Origin: Weissella cibaria KACC 11862 | Lineage (GTDB): Bacteria; Bacillota; Bacilli; Lactobacillales; Lactobacillaceae | Reading direction: 5' to 3' | Length of the DNA stretch: 34,195 bases | Assembly: GCF_000193635.1 (NCBI RefSeq) | Contig: NZ_AEKT01000021.1 | Location: forward strand, 1-34,195 | Shown: one piece after another, positions 16,764 to 26,633 of the stretch | How positions within the stretch are numbered: the first letter of the stretch is position 1 | Layout: every line of letters begins with the position of its first letter | Position numbers and translations under genes: made by a program | Notes under the pieces: model-generated | The model's database searches: none | Told to the model about the DNA's origin: nothing | The model's input: the letters and a program-made list of their open reading frames with translations, nothing else

Positions 16764-18338
16764 TTAATCGTTATTCTTGATGACAAAGTCACGTGATTGA
16801 CGACGTGGTGCGCCTGAGCGGCCACGTTGTGAACGATCACCTGAACCTGTACGGGCACCGCGGTCGAATGAACGACGTTCGCGTTGTCCGCGTTCGCCAT
16901 CGCGACCACCTTCACGACGACCACGGTATCCACCGCCGTTACGTGAACCGCCGTCGCGACGACCACCACGGTATCCACCACCGTTGCGTGAACCACCGCC
17001 GAAGCCTGAACGCTTACGTGGCAATGGACGCTCACGTGACAACGTGAATTCAGCATCCATTTCTGAAACATTCGCAACAGCTCCCAACAAAGCCGTAGCC
17101 AAAGTCTTTGCATCGTACTTTTCAACCAAAGTATCGATAACTTCTGAATCAACTGATCCTGAAGTTGCTGCAATAACTGCTTCAACTGAATCAGCTGCAA
17201 CTGACATACGACCAGCCAACGCCTCTTCACGAGTAGGTGGCTTCAATGGCAACATGCGCTTCTTCGTCAACTTTTCAATGTCCTTCAAGTAGTCCATTTC
17301 AGCATTTGAGATGAACGTTACAGAAGTTCCGTGAGCACCGGCACGACCAGTACGACCGATACGGTGAACGTATGATTCTGAATCTTGTGGAATGTCAAAG
17401 TTGTAAACGTAGTCAACACCTGAAACGTCCAAACCACGAGCAGCAACGTCAGTGGCAACCAAAATCTTGATTTCACCATTCTTAAATTGCTTCAAAACTT
17501 GTGAACGCTTTTGTTGCGTCAAGTCACCGTGGATACCAGCAGCGTTAAAGCCACGCAATTCCAAACCACGTGTCAATTCGTCAACACGACGCTTTGTACG
17601 ACCAAACATAATGGCCAACTTAGGTTGTTGTACATCCAAGATGTGCGTCAACGTGTCAAACTTTTCAAAGTCACGCACGCGAACGTAGTATTGCTCAACC
17701 AAATCAGTTGTCAATTCCTTGGCAGCGATTTGAATGTGCTCTGGTTCCGTCATAAATTGCACACCAATACGCTTGATAGCAGGTGGCATCGTTGCTGAGA
17801 ACAACAACGTTTGACGTTGATCAGGAACAGCCTTCAAGATAGACTCGATGTCTTCCAAGAATCCCATGTTCAACATTTCGTCAGCTTCGTCCAAGACCAA
17901 AGTCTTAACGTTTGACAAGTTGATCGTGCCACGGTTGATGTGGTCGATCAAACGACCAGGCGTTCCAACAACGATGTGAGCACCATGGCTCAAACCGTTG
18001 ATTTGGCGGCGAATATCAGCACCACCAAAGACAGCTTGTACCTTAACACGCTTATCGCGTCCCAACTTGAATAGCTCATCTTGTGTTTGAATAGCCAATT
18101 CACGTGTTGGTGAGACAACAAGTGCTTGTACTTGGTTGCTGTCAGTGTCAATCATGTTCAAGATTGGCAATCCGAAAGCGGCCGTCTTACCGGTTCCCGT
18201 TTGGGCTTGACCGATAACGTCCTTACCAGCCAAAGTCAAAGGAATCGTTTGTTCCTGGATTGGCGTGGCCTCTACATAGCCATGCTTCTCAATGGCCGTC
18301 AATAGGTCTTGTGATAGACCCAACTCTGAAAACTTCAA
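16764..18338 (-). CDS. cshA: DEAD-box RNA helicase CshA
   Basis: A 524-residue ATP-dependent RNA helicase of the CshA type, which acts with the RNA degradosome and in cold adaptation and ribosome assembly. Motifs in order are the Q motif region ATPIQEQTIP, Walker A AQTGTGKT, PTRELA, VLDEADEML, SAT, and the helicase-C motifs including HRIGRTGRAG. A CshA-type middle region (about 360-430) is followed by an Arg/Gly-rich tail (about 440-524) for RNA binding, which includes two near-identical 15-residue units (see 16921-16994). The start is a TTG at 18338, with GGAGG (18346-18350) seven bases upstream, and gives the usual N-terminus KFSELGLS. A leader of about 130 nt and its own terminator mark a single-gene unit. 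Confidence 0.93.
   Translation of the reverse strand: MKFSELGLSQDLLTAIEKHGYVEATPIQEQTIPLTLAGKDVIGQAQTGTGKTAAFGLPILNMIDTDSNQVQALVVSPTRELAIQTQDELFKLGRDKRVKVQAVFGGADIRRQINGLSHGAHIVVGTPGRLIDHINRGTINLSNVKTLVLDEADEMLNMGFLEDIESILKAVPDQRQTLLFSATMPPAIKRIGVQFMTEPEHIQIAAKELTTDLVEQYYVRVRDFEKFDTLTHILDVQQPKLAIMFGRTKRRVDELTRGLELRGFNAAGIHGDLTQQKRSQVLKQFKNGEIKILVATDVAARGLDVSGVDYVYNFDIPQDSESYVHRIGRTGRAGAHGTSVTFISNAEMDYLKDIEKLTKKRMLPLKPPTREEALAGRMSVAADSVEAVIAATSGSVDSEVIDTLVEKYDAKTLATALLGAVANVSEMDAEFTLSRERPLPRKRSGFGGGSRNGGGYRGGRRDGGSRNGGGYRGRREGGRDGERGQRERRSFDRGARTGSGDRSQRGRSGAPRRQSRDFVIKNND
16921..16994. repeat. In-frame 45-bp tandem repeat in the CshA RGG tail
   Basis: The 29-base block at 16921-16949 recurs at 16966-16994 with two differences, a period of 45 bases or 15 codons. 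It encodes two copies of a GSRNGGGYRG(G)RR unit. Such repeats can change copy number between strains. Confidence 0.75.
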
Positions 18339-18354
18339 AATATTTCCTCCAGTT

Positions 18355-18389
18355 GCGATTGCGGAGTCAATCGCGCTCTATATATCGCG
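18355..18389 (-). promoter_or_regulatory. Hairpins in the cshA 5' leader
   Basis: A 7-bp stem GCGATTG/CAATCGC (18355-18361 with 18368-18374) lies directly before the ribosome binding site, and CGCG ends at 18372-18389 can form an overlapping hairpin. Alternative pairing near the start site could make translation temperature- or helicase-sensitive, as known for cold-shock leaders; this is inference. Confidence 0.4.
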
Positions 18390-18473
18390 AACTACGAACA
18401 AAATTCAAACTAGACACAATCCGGCATCCATACTGCGTTTGATTTTGGCAACAGTCCTTTTTGTAACTTATCT

Positions 18474-18502
18474 ATCTTATCCTGTTAACAAGTAATTAGC
18501 AA
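18474..18502 (-). promoter_or_regulatory. Promoter of cshA
   Basis: TTGCTA (18497-18502), a 17-base spacer and TAAGAT (18474-18479) on the minus strand. The start near 18467 gives a leader of about 130 nt. Confidence 0.65.
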
Positions 18503-18538
18503 GTAACACGGTAGCAGAAAATTCATAGAATCATAACA

Positions 18539-18581
18539 AAACCGCCCTCACGACGCGTCACTCCGGTCGTGAAGACGGTTT
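18539..18581 (-). terminator. Terminator-like hairpin after murA
   Basis: Long stem AAACCGCCCTCACGAC (18539-18554) with GTCGTGAAGACGGTTT (18566-18581), two mismatches. The minus-strand U tail is short (UUUUGUU), while the plus strand has a longer T run, so it could work in either direction. Confidence 0.7.
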
Positions 18582-18616
18582 AAATTTTTTAAATTAAATG
18601 CTGTGATTAACGTAAA

Positions 18617-19879
18617 TTAATCTTCCGCAATTTGAATATCTGCATTCAACATCGTCAACTTGTGGATGATGTGATCGTAACCACGCAAAACGTGCTCAGC
18701 ATTAGTTACTTCTGTAATGCCGTCTGCCATTAGGCCAGCAGTGACCAATGAAGCACCCGCACGAATTTCAGCTGCAGCCACACTAGCCCCATGGAAGTTA
18801 TTACTCTTAGTAACCGTAATTTGACCATATTCAGGGTTTTCAATTGCCACGCCTAACTTTTGTAGTTCAGGAATGTGGCGTGTGCGCTCTGGGTAAATCG
18901 TTTCCGTAATCACACTTTCCCCATCAGCCAATGTTAGCAATGGCGTAATTGGCTGTTGCAAGTCAGTGGCAAAGCCAGGGAATGGCGCTGTCTTAATGTG
19001 AATTGGCGTCAAGTTTTCCGACTTTGGTACGTAAATACTATCTTCGCGTACATCCAATTGCACACCCATCTCAATCATTTTAGCCGTAAATGATTCCAAG
19101 TGTTCTGGAATAACATTCTTAACCAAAACCCCATCACCTTGCGCCGCAGCCAATGCTAAATAAGTCCCTGCTTCAATACGGTCAGGAATAATCGTGTGCG
19201 TGTTCTTTGACTCTAGCTTAGGCACACCGGTAATGCGAATGACATCCGTACCAGCCCCACGAATTTGTGCGCCCATGTTGTTCAAGAAGGTTGCCAAATC
19301 GATAATTTCAGGCTCGCGGGCTGCATTTTCCAGAATCGTTGTTCCTTCAGCATGTACAGCAGCCAAGATGATGTTCATGGTTGCACCAACTGACACCATA
19401 TCCAAGAAAATACGAGCGCCCTTTAGTCCATCATCGGCTGTGATGTAGACCGTATCATTTTCTTCACGAACCTTCGCACCAAGCGCTTCAAACCCTTTAA
19501 TGTGTTGGTCAATTGGTCGTGGCCCAATGTTATCACCACCAGGGAATGTTACTGTTGCGCGACCAAAACGGCCAAGCAAAGAACCCATAAAGTAATATGA
19601 GGCGCGCAAAGACTTAATTGCCGTCGAAGGCAACTCTGCTTCGATAATTTCAGTTGGGTCAATCATCAATTCGCCACCCTTAAATGTTGACGTGACGTTC
19701 ATTGATTCCAAAATTACTTGCAAGTTGTATACATCTAAAATATCAGGCACACTATCAAACTTCACTGGCGTTTCTGCTAGAATCGCTGCCGGAATCAATG
19801 CCACTGTTGAATTCTTTGCGCCACCGATAGTCACTTCGCCACTCAGGCGACGACCACCATGGATAACCAATTTCTTCAT
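18617..19879 (-). CDS. murA: UDP-N-acetylglucosamine 1-carboxyvinyltransferase (MurA) with Asp at the catalytic Cys position
   Basis: A 420-residue enolpyruvyl transferase, the first committed step of peptidoglycan synthesis, moving enolpyruvate from PEP to UDP-GlcNAc. The N-terminal GGAKN motif with its Lys, the [13 protein letters not shown] segment and [15 protein letters not shown] are as in the family. The active-site loop reads [13 protein letters not shown]: Asp116 (codon 19532-19534) stands where most MurA enzymes have the Cys that fosfomycin alkylates. Asp-type MurA enzymes from mycobacteria and Chlamydia are active and fosfomycin-resistant. The ATG at 19879 follows AAGGGTG; an in-frame GTG at 19888 overlaps that site. 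Gram-positives often have two MurA paralogues, and which one this is cannot be told here. Confidence 0.94.
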   Translation of the reverse strand: MKKLVIHGGRRLSGEVTIGGAKNSTVALIPAAILAETPVKFDSVPDILDVYNLQVILESMNVTSTFKGGELMIDPTEIIEAELPSTAIKSLRASYYFMGSLLGRFGRATVTFPGGDNIGPRPIDQHIKGFEALGAKVREENDTVYITADDGLKGARIFLDMVSVGATMNIILAAVHAEGTTILENAAREPEIIDLATFLNNMGAQIRGAGTDVIRITGVPKLESKNTHTIIPDRIEAGTYLALAAAQGDGVLVKNVIPEHLESFTAKMIEMGVQLDVREDSIYVPKSENLTPIHIKTAPFPGFATDLQQPITPLLTLADGESVITETIYPERTRHIPELQKLGVAIENPEYGQITVTKSNNFHGASVAAAEIRAGASLVTAGLMADGITEVTNAEHVLRGYDHIIHKLTMLNADIQIAED

Positions 19880-20148
19880 TATTTTCACCCTTTTTATTAA
19901 CAGGGGTTGCCCCCTACGCCCGTTCAGGCCCGTTCATTTCATTAACTATTGTCTGTTATCGCAGTTACTAATCGACTATCGCCGATCAGGACGTTTCCTC
20001 GTCACCTGGATAACATTCCTTGTCAATTTTACAGTACAGATACACCAATAACAAGGAAACTTGCCATTCCGGCGTAAGGCGTAAACATTACTTTAAAATT
20101 ATCAATTTGGTTAGTTCTATGACGAAATATTGAGAAAGCCAGTCCCCG
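19880..20148 (-). other. murA upstream region
   Basis: This gene-free stretch between murA and the pyrG terminator holds the murA promoter (20026-20054) and a leader of about 140 nt. The leader has a small GGGG/CCCC hairpin (about 19902-19914) and the direct repeat GAACGGGC, twice within 20 bases on the minus strand near 19917-19936. No ORF seen. Confidence 0.4.
20026..20054 (-). promoter_or_regulatory. Promoter of murA
   Basis: TTGTTA (20049-20054), a 17-base spacer and TAAAAT (20026-20031) on the minus strand. Confidence 0.6.
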
Positions 20149-20188
20149 TAAAAAAGAGCTCGTTCCCCATCATTGGAAACGAGCTCTT
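20149..20188 (-). terminator. Terminator of pyrG
   Basis: An AAGAGCTCGTT(TCC)/(GGA)AACGAGCTCTT-type stem spanning 20154-20188 is followed by six U on the minus strand. It begins 13 bases after the pyrG stop. Confidence 0.88.
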
Positions 20189-20200
20189 ACATTAACTAAA

Positions 20201-21890
<1,690 letters not shown>

Positions 21891-21931
21891 GTTAATCAAC
21901 TTTGATTACGTCTTGTATTAAACAAATACAA

Positions 21932-21974
21932 GAGCCCGGAACTTAATAATACACACCTTTTCAAAGTAAGTCAA
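21932..21974 (-). promoter_or_regulatory. pyrG promoter with GGGCTC initial transcribed sequence
   Basis: TTGACT (21969-21974), exactly 17 bases, TATTAT (21946-21951), eight bases, then GGGCTC starting at 21937 on the minus strand. In Bacillus subtilis pyrG the same GGGC start lets RNA polymerase add extra G when CTP is low, making an anti-terminator. Confidence 0.85.
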
Positions 21975-22019
21975 TATTAAGTGCCAATATTATTTATTTT
22001 AATCTTTGCCACAGCAGCT

Positions 22020-22116
22020 CTTGTTCTAAGATCCCTGGCTTTGGCCAGGAATCAAGAACAAGGACGCACCTGATAAGGGCGACTTGGTCACGTCGAAGGT
22101 TTTAAAAACCTCCGAC
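22020..22116. other. Cluster of consecutive hairpins between pnuC and pyrG
   Basis: First hairpin: CTTGTTCT/AGAACAAG (22020-22027 with 22055-22062) enclosing CCTGGC/GCCAGG (22034-22039 with 22044-22049). Second, weaker: GACG-ACC with GGT-CGTC (22063-22094). Third: GTCGAAGGTTTT with AAAACCTCCGAC (22092-22103, 22105-22116). None has a U-run after it, so this is not a plain pnuC terminator. Strand and function unknown. Confidence 0.45.
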
Positions 22117-22120
22117 ATTC

Positions 22121-22918
22121 CTAGTCTTCTTTATCTGCCACACGCAAACTCTTCTTAAACCATGGTGAGGCAAAGAAGGCGATGACGTCGTTTCCCATGT
22201 ACAACATGTACGTAAAGAACAAGACCAATGAGGCATCCCCTTGTGCGGCGGTCATCCCCCACAAGACAACTTGTGCGATTCCCTGTAGGAACCACATGTA
22301 GTAAGCCTCTGAAAAGCGGAGCGTCGTTAACACTGCCCCGGTAATTCCGATAGCAGCTGCACCCGCGTCAATCAACGGACGTGGTGAGTGTGTGATATAA
22401 ATTTCGAAAAAGTACAGCGCCACAAATGACAAGACAAAGACTAAAACAAAGAACGTCCGTGTCTTAGCAAAGGTCATTTTTTCGCCACGATCTTTTACTT
22501 CACTAATCTTGCGTACATTCATGGCCACATTCTTTGACCATGATGGCATTAAAATAACCGGCAAATCCAACAAAATAATATAAACGAATTGCAAAATTGC
22601 ATCTGCCGGGTTGTGCGCTTCAATTGCCAAACCGATGTATACAAGGGCCGAAATTAACCCTAAAATACCGTTCACAGGTCGTGCATTCGTAATTGCCAAG
22701 GTTGTCGTAAACCCTAGCAAGGCGGCAATCAACGTCCAAACAGCCATCCCCGTAACAGGGTTAGCAATCGTTTGACTAATCAGAAAACCAAACCCGAACA
22801 TCAACAACATGTATGAGGCTGTTGCCCAGCCCTTCATCTGTTCGACATACCATGATGGCTTAAAAATTTTAGCGACGTGTTCCCAAGAAAACTTTGGGGA
22901 CGTTTGTGGTGCATTCAT
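22121..22918 (-). CDS. pnuC: PnuC-type nicotinamide riboside/mononucleotide transporter
   Basis: A 265-residue membrane protein with about seven hydrophobic segments, of the PnuC family that imports NAD precursors by facilitated diffusion coupled to intracellular phosphorylation. The segment YYMWFLQGIAQVVLWG matches the conserved WxxQ-type substrate-site helix of PnuC, and the length is usual. No nadR or other NAD gene is adjacent. It has its own promoter (23027-23055) and a leader of about 100 nt with two GC-rich hairpins (22950-23000). A partner kinase must lie elsewhere. Confidence 0.9.
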   Translation of the reverse strand: MNAPQTSPKFSWEHVAKIFKPSWYVEQMKGWATASYMLLMFGFGFLISQTIANPVTGMAVWTLIAALLGFTTTLAITNARPVNGILGLISALVYIGLAIEAHNPADAILQFVYIILLDLPVILMPSWSKNVAMNVRKISEVKDRGEKMTFAKTRTFFVLVFVLSFVALYFFEIYITHSPRPLIDAGAAAIGITGAVLTTLRFSEAYYMWFLQGIAQVVLWGMTAAQGDASLVLFFTYMLYMGNDVIAFFASPWFKKSLRVADKED

Positions 22919-22949
22919 AATGAATACCTCTCTTCCGGTTCTTGATTAA

Positions 22950-23000
22950 CGTGCGGTTTACCGCGCACGCTTTACTTTATTACGCGAGGGCTTTCTCGCG
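22950..23000 (-). promoter_or_regulatory. Two GC-rich hairpins in the pnuC leader
   Basis: CGCGAG with CTCGCG (22983-22988, 22995-23000) and CGTGCGGTTTACCGCGCACG (22950-22969), which folds on itself. They lie between the promoter and the ribosome binding site. Known pnuC genes in Lactobacillales can carry NAD-sensing leaders, but I cannot match this one to a riboswitch consensus. Confidence 0.4.
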
Positions 23001-23026
23001 GTTACCTCTAAAAAAGCAACTTTACC

Positions 23027-23055
23027 AGTTTACGGGAATTCTTAAGAAAATGCAA
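23027..23055 (-). promoter_or_regulatory. Promoter of pnuC
   Basis: TTGCAT (23050-23055), a 17-base spacer and TAAACT (23027-23032) on the minus strand. Confidence 0.6.
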
Positions 23056-23073
23056 AAACGTTTTAACAATCAC

Positions 23074-23107
23074 AAAAAAACGCATAGCCATCACAGCCAT
23101 GCGTTTT
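23074..23107 (-). terminator. Terminator of rpoE
   Basis: A stem of AAAAACGCATGGC with GGCTATGCGTTTT type pairing is followed by a U-run (23074-23080) on the minus strand, 16 bases after the stop. Confidence 0.88.
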
Positions 23108-23123
23108 TATTGTTAATTAAAAA

Positions 23124-23717
23124 TTAACGTTCGATGTCACCTGAACCATAGTCGTCGTCGACTGGAGCGATGCCACCGATTTCTTCACCGATTCCGCCGG
23201 CAACTTCGTCATTACCGAAGTTGTCATCTGAATCGTCGTCATCGTCGTCATCCGCATCGTCATCATCATCTGATGCAGCTGCCGTCTCGTCTTCTTCTTC
23301 AACGTCACCGAAGTCATCGTCTTCAGGATCATCATCATTGTAGTCGATAACATCGTCATCATCTGCAACGTCTGCCAAGAAGGCATTGATCTTCTTACGC
23401 TTCTTCTTCTTTGGTTGACCTTCTTCTTCTTCAAGATCCAAGTGAACGGCTTCATCGATTGAGTCGATTGGGTACCATGAACGAAGCCCCCAAACGTTAT
23501 CACCCAAAGAAATGAATGAACCGTCAATATTCAAATCAGTGTAAAATTGTGCCAAGCGCGCACGAATCTCTTCGTCCGTCTTACCAGTGAATGATTGTAC
23601 TTCATTCAACAAATCACTAAACGCCATGGTGTCATGACGGTCAGACAAAATCGCACGAGCAACTTCAATCATTGAAAGCTCAGCCTTATTTTGGCCGTCA
23701 AATTGTGTTAATGCCAA
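23124..23717 (-). CDS. rpoE: RNA polymerase delta subunit
   Basis: A 197-residue protein with an N-terminal HARE-HTH domain (about 1-85) and a long, very acidic tail of Asp and Glu runs (about 110-180), the signature of Gram-positive RpoE. Delta improves RNA polymerase recycling and promoter selectivity together with HelD. The start is a TTG at 23717, the only start codon in frame before the conserved [17 protein letters not shown] block; AAAGGA lies 11 bases upstream. It is flanked by its own promoter (23756-23784) and terminator. The repetitive GAC/GAT tail explains spurious ORFs in other frames. Confidence 0.95.
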   Translation of the reverse strand: MALTQFDGQNKAELSMIEVARAILSDRHDTMAFSDLLNEVQSFTGKTDEEIRARLAQFYTDLNIDGSFISLGDNVWGLRSWYPIDSIDEAVHLDLEEEEGQPKKKKRKKINAFLADVADDDDVIDYNDDDPEDDDFGDVEEEDETAAASDDDDDADDDDDDDSDDNFGNDEVAGGIGEEIGGIAPVDDDYGSGDIER

Positions 23718-23755
23718 ATCACTGCACGTCCTTTCGCGGTCTTACTCAATGTCTT

Positions 23756-23784
23756 ATCTTACAATATTTCAGGCATTTCGGCAA
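23756..23784 (-). promoter_or_regulatory. Promoter of rpoE
   Basis: TTGCCG (23779-23784), a 17-base spacer and TAAGAT (23756-23761) on the minus strand, starting 14 bases after the HAD gene stop. Confidence 0.6.
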
Positions 23785-23797
23785 ATATTATTCTCGG

Positions 23798-24634
23798 TTA
23801 ATCCGCCAATTCCGGCATATCTCGACCAAGAACCCATTTTTCGACTGCCACACCAACGCCATCTTCATTTTGTGTCGTGGTTTCAACGTCCGCAATTGCC
23901 TTCACTTCAGGCACTGCATTTCCCATGGCGACACCCAAACCAGCCGCCTCAATCATCGTCAGATCATTTTGTTGGTCGCCCAACGCCATGGTCTCTGATC
24001 GGTCGATGCCCAGCAATTCTGCTAGTGCCAATAACCCGCTCCCCTTCGTAGCATCCTTGTGCATGAACTCCAAGTGTTGGGGCGTTGACTTGACAATATA
24101 GTACTTATCACGAATGGCTTGGGGCAATGCCTCACGCCAGCGATCCACGTCGGCTTCGTCACCGATAAACATGAACTTAACATAATGGTCATTTGGATCC
24201 ATCTCAGCCATATCCGTCACATGCAACGGCATCTTAATCAAGAAGTTTTCACGACTTGCCCAATAGTTGATTGTGTCATCCGTTGTATAGGCAGCATCCA
24301 ACGTTTCAACTTGCAGGTACGCACCCAAGTCATTGGCCACTTCACGCAACGTCAAATAATCGTCGTACGACAATTCCTGACCGCCCAGCGCCTTACCTGA
24401 GGTAGTTTGCACAACGCCACCGTTATACGTCACTGCATACTGGTCGTCACGATTGTTCAATCCCAGTTCATCCAAGTATTCTTGCACGCCCGGCAATGGA
24501 CGTCCTGTCGTCAGAACAACTTTAACGCCTTGCGCCGTTGCTTCGTTCAATGCAGCCTTCACACGTGGCGTAACTTGCTTGGCTGTATTCACCAATGTGT
24601 CATCAATATCAATTGTAATTAGCTTAATCGTCAT
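23798..24634 (-). CDS. Cof-type HAD-superfamily phosphatase
   Basis: A 278-residue HAD phosphatase of the Cof/YxeH type, cytoplasmic, usually acting on sugar phosphates or cofactor phosphates. The nucleophile motif DIDDTL has Asp9 and Asp11; motif II is LTTGRP; motif IV is GDQQNDLTM near the C-terminus. Residues about 85-190 form the C2 cap that sets substrate choice. GGGGGAT lies four bases before the ATG. It is 45 bp after the HD-domain gene and probably in one transcript with it. The substrate cannot be predicted. Confidence 0.88.
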   Translation of the reverse strand: MTIKLITIDIDDTLVNTAKQVTPRVKAALNEATAQGVKVVLTTGRPLPGVQEYLDELGLNNRDDQYAVTYNGGVVQTTSGKALGGQELSYDDYLTLREVANDLGAYLQVETLDAAYTTDDTINYWASRENFLIKMPLHVTDMAEMDPNDHYVKFMFIGDEADVDRWREALPQAIRDKYYIVKSTPQHLEFMHKDATKGSGLLALAELLGIDRSETMALGDQQNDLTMIEAAGLGVAMGNAVPEVKAIADVETTTQNEDGVGVAVEKWVLGRDMPELAD

Positions 24635-24679
24635 GTTTATCCCCCATAAACGGTTTCGTCTGGCAGCACTCGGCCCACC

Positions 24680-26047
24680 TTATTTAGTTACTGGTGCAAT
24701 TAGTGTTTCGTTATGCACATAACGCTGGAATTCATTGTAAAGCGGCGCCATGACATCACCCACAGCATGTTCACTCATCATCTCACGTGGGAAGAAGAAG
24801 CGGGCATTACCAAAGATGCGGCCTGTCATCGCTTCAACCAGCGCACTTTGCGTTGACAATTCAACCAACTCACCAGCTGGCTGAATTAATTCAATTTGGG
24901 TTCGTGGCTTTTTATCACGCGGATTATAAGCATCATACGGTAAGTCATAACTATCGTTTTCTGCGGTGTAATAACGCTCATCAAACCCAGCTGATGAAAT
25001 CAATTTCGTAATTGCTGGCAGCAAACTACGTGCATCATCTTCAATCAAAATCGACTTCAGTGGTTTACGATCCAAGAAACGTGTTGCCAAATCAGCTAAA
25101 ATCGCATCATCAGCCAAACGCCATTCGCTAATATTAGCCAGCATGACCGAGTCATCCAACATCAAGTATTGTTGGAGTGTCACCTCACCGGCGAAGAGCG
25201 GTTGTAAGGCTGGCGAAATGAAATCCGCTGAAATACGTGGATCTGCCTGACTCTCATCGTACAAGAACTTCGCACGTTCTAGTAGATGTTGTAGCAACAC
25301 CTCAAACGAACGTGAAACCGGGTGGAAGTACACCTGCACGTACATTTGGTAGCGTGAGACCACATAGTCTTCAATGGCATACATGCCCTTTTGATCGAAG
25401 GCGATCCCGCCCTCATAAGGACGCATCACGTGAATAATGCGTGACAAATCAAATTCACCGTAAGTGGCACCCGAATAATAAGCATCTCGTAACAGATAAT
25501 CCATCCGGTCGGCATCGATTTGACTTGAAATCAATTGCACCACTTGCGGGTTCGGATAGGTCTTGGCAATCACACTCGCCACCTTGGCCGGGAAATCAGG
25601 TGCCACCTCAGCCAACACTTGGTGGATTTCTGTTTCTGGTGACAAAATAATTTGTTGCGTATAAGCTTCGTGATCAGTATTAAAAATATGTTCGAACGTA
25701 TGTGAGTATGGGCCGTGGCCTAAATCATGTAGCAACGCCGCACTTAACAACACCAATCGTTCGTTTGCATCCCACAAGCCATCCCCAGGTTCCTTAGAAG
25801 GGAAAAACTTCTCAAGGTGATCAGCAAATTGCCGTGCAATTTCGTAGACCCCTAATGAATGTGAAAATCGTGAGTGTTCCGCACCGTGGAAGACGGCACT
25901 GGCAACGCCCAACTGCTTGATGCGTCGCAACCGTTGAAACTCAGTGGTGCCGATCAAGTCAAGAATAACCTGATCTTGGACACGAATAAAGTTATGCACT
26001 GGGTCGCGGAAAACTTTCTCTTTTACTGTTGTCATCATGATTGCCAC
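24680..26047 (-). CDS. HD-domain phosphohydrolase (dNTPase-like)
   Basis: A 455-residue HD-superfamily protein close to Bacillus YwfO and Enterococcus EF1143, the latter a deoxynucleoside triphosphate triphosphohydrolase. The metal ligands are His63 in SRFSHSLGV, His107-Asp108 in AALLHDLGHGPYSH, and an Asp in SQIDADRMDYLLRDA. It would act on cytoplasmic dNTPs. The start is uncertain: a GTG at 26047 sits four bases after AAAGG, while the ATGs at 26038 and 26035 are more distant. The HAD gene follows 45 bp downstream. The promoter region is shared with the divergent DUF1934 gene. Confidence 0.87.
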   Translation of the reverse strand: MAIMMTTVKEKVFRDPVHNFIRVQDQVILDLIGTTEFQRLRRIKQLGVASAVFHGAEHSRFSHSLGVYEIARQFADHLEKFFPSKEPGDGLWDANERLVLLSAALLHDLGHGPYSHTFEHIFNTDHEAYTQQIILSPETEIHQVLAEVAPDFPAKVASVIAKTYPNPQVVQLISSQIDADRMDYLLRDAYYSGATYGEFDLSRIIHVMRPYEGGIAFDQKGMYAIEDYVVSRYQMYVQVYFHPVSRSFEVLLQHLLERAKFLYDESQADPRISADFISPALQPLFAGEVTLQQYLMLDDSVMLANISEWRLADDAILADLATRFLDRKPLKSILIEDDARSLLPAITKLISSAGFDERYYTAENDSYDLPYDAYNPRDKKPRTQIELIQPAGELVELSTQSALVEAMTGRIFGNARFFFPREMMSEHAVGDVMAPLYNEFQRYVHNETLIAPVTK

Positions 26048-26084
26048 AACGCCTTTCTGATTTATCAGATCAATTGTTTCTTAC

Positions 26085-26111
26085 ATTATAACGTACAAAA
26101 GCCTGTATAAT
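26085..26111. promoter_or_regulatory. Face-to-face -10 elements of divergent promoters
   Basis: A TATAAT on the minus strand (26085-26090) serves the HD gene and a TATAAT on the plus strand (26106-26111) serves the DUF1934 gene. Neither -35 is good. The two promoters overlap, so they may exclude each other. A palindrome TCTGAT-TT-ATCAGA is at 26056-26069. Confidence 0.5.
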
Positions 26112-26143
26112 AGGTTCAATAGGATTTTATAAGGAGATTTTAT

Positions 26144-26581
26144 ATGTCTGCCACTAACAACGAACGACCCGTATCAGTAAAATTACAAACAACTATCCAC
26201 CAAGACGGTGATAAAGAGACCTTTACTTTTACAGAAACCGGCACCCTGGTCGAAATGAACGGCACGGCCTACTTACGCTATACCGAGCACCAAGCAGGAT
26301 TTGAAACCCCAGTCACGTTCAAAGTACGTCCGGATGGTGAAGTGTCGCTAAAGCGTTCTGGCGAAAGCGCCACTCATTTGCGGTTTATGGCCGATCAAAC
26401 CATCCCCACTCGTTACACCACAGCCCAAGGTTCAATGCTACTTGATGTTCAAACAACAACTTTATCAGCAAACGTGGCTGATACTTTCGACAGTGGTATT
26501 GTTGAAATCGCTTATTCTTTGTTAACTGGCGAAACAGTTCTTGGTGACTATACGTTACGTTTGGAATTTAGTGTTAATTAA
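26144..26581 (+). CDS. DUF1934 (YwiB-like) beta-barrel protein
   Basis: A 145-residue protein of the DUF1934 family, a small calycin-like beta barrel common in Bacilli with no firm function. The alternating hydrophobic strands and the pattern GTLVEMNGTAYLRYTE ... EIAYSLLTGETVLGDYTLRLEF are as expected. It has no signal peptide and is likely cytoplasmic. AAGGAG precedes the ATG. This is the only clear plus-strand gene in the window; in many Bacilli this family sits near rpoE or argS, which agrees with rpoE 2.4 kb away. Confidence 0.82.
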   Translation: MSATNNERPVSVKLQTTIHQDGDKETFTFTETGTLVEMNGTAYLRYTEHQAGFETPVTFKVRPDGEVSLKRSGESATHLRFMADQTIPTRYTTAQGSMLLDVQTTTLSANVADTFDSGIVEIAYSLLTGETVLGDYTLRLEFSVN

Positions 26582-26592
26582 TACCAACGAAA

Positions 26593-26628
26593 AAGGTTCG
26601 ACAGCTTATGCTATCGAACCTTATTTTT
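26593..26628 (+). terminator. Terminator of the DUF1934 gene
   Basis: Stem AAGGTTCGA (26593-26601) with TCGAACCTT (26614-26622), followed by ATTTTTT on the plus strand. Confidence 0.85.
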
Positions 26629-26633
26629 TGTAC

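Noticed and set aside
16712-17230. 172-codon minus-strand ORF overlapping cshA
   Set aside because: It is a frame-shifted reading of the Arg/Gly-rich cshA tail; the Val/His/Ala repetition comes from that codon pattern.
23117-23527. 136-codon minus-strand ORF overlapping rpoE
   Set aside because: It is an alternative frame of the acidic delta tail, a low-complexity run of Met and Thr with no start signal.
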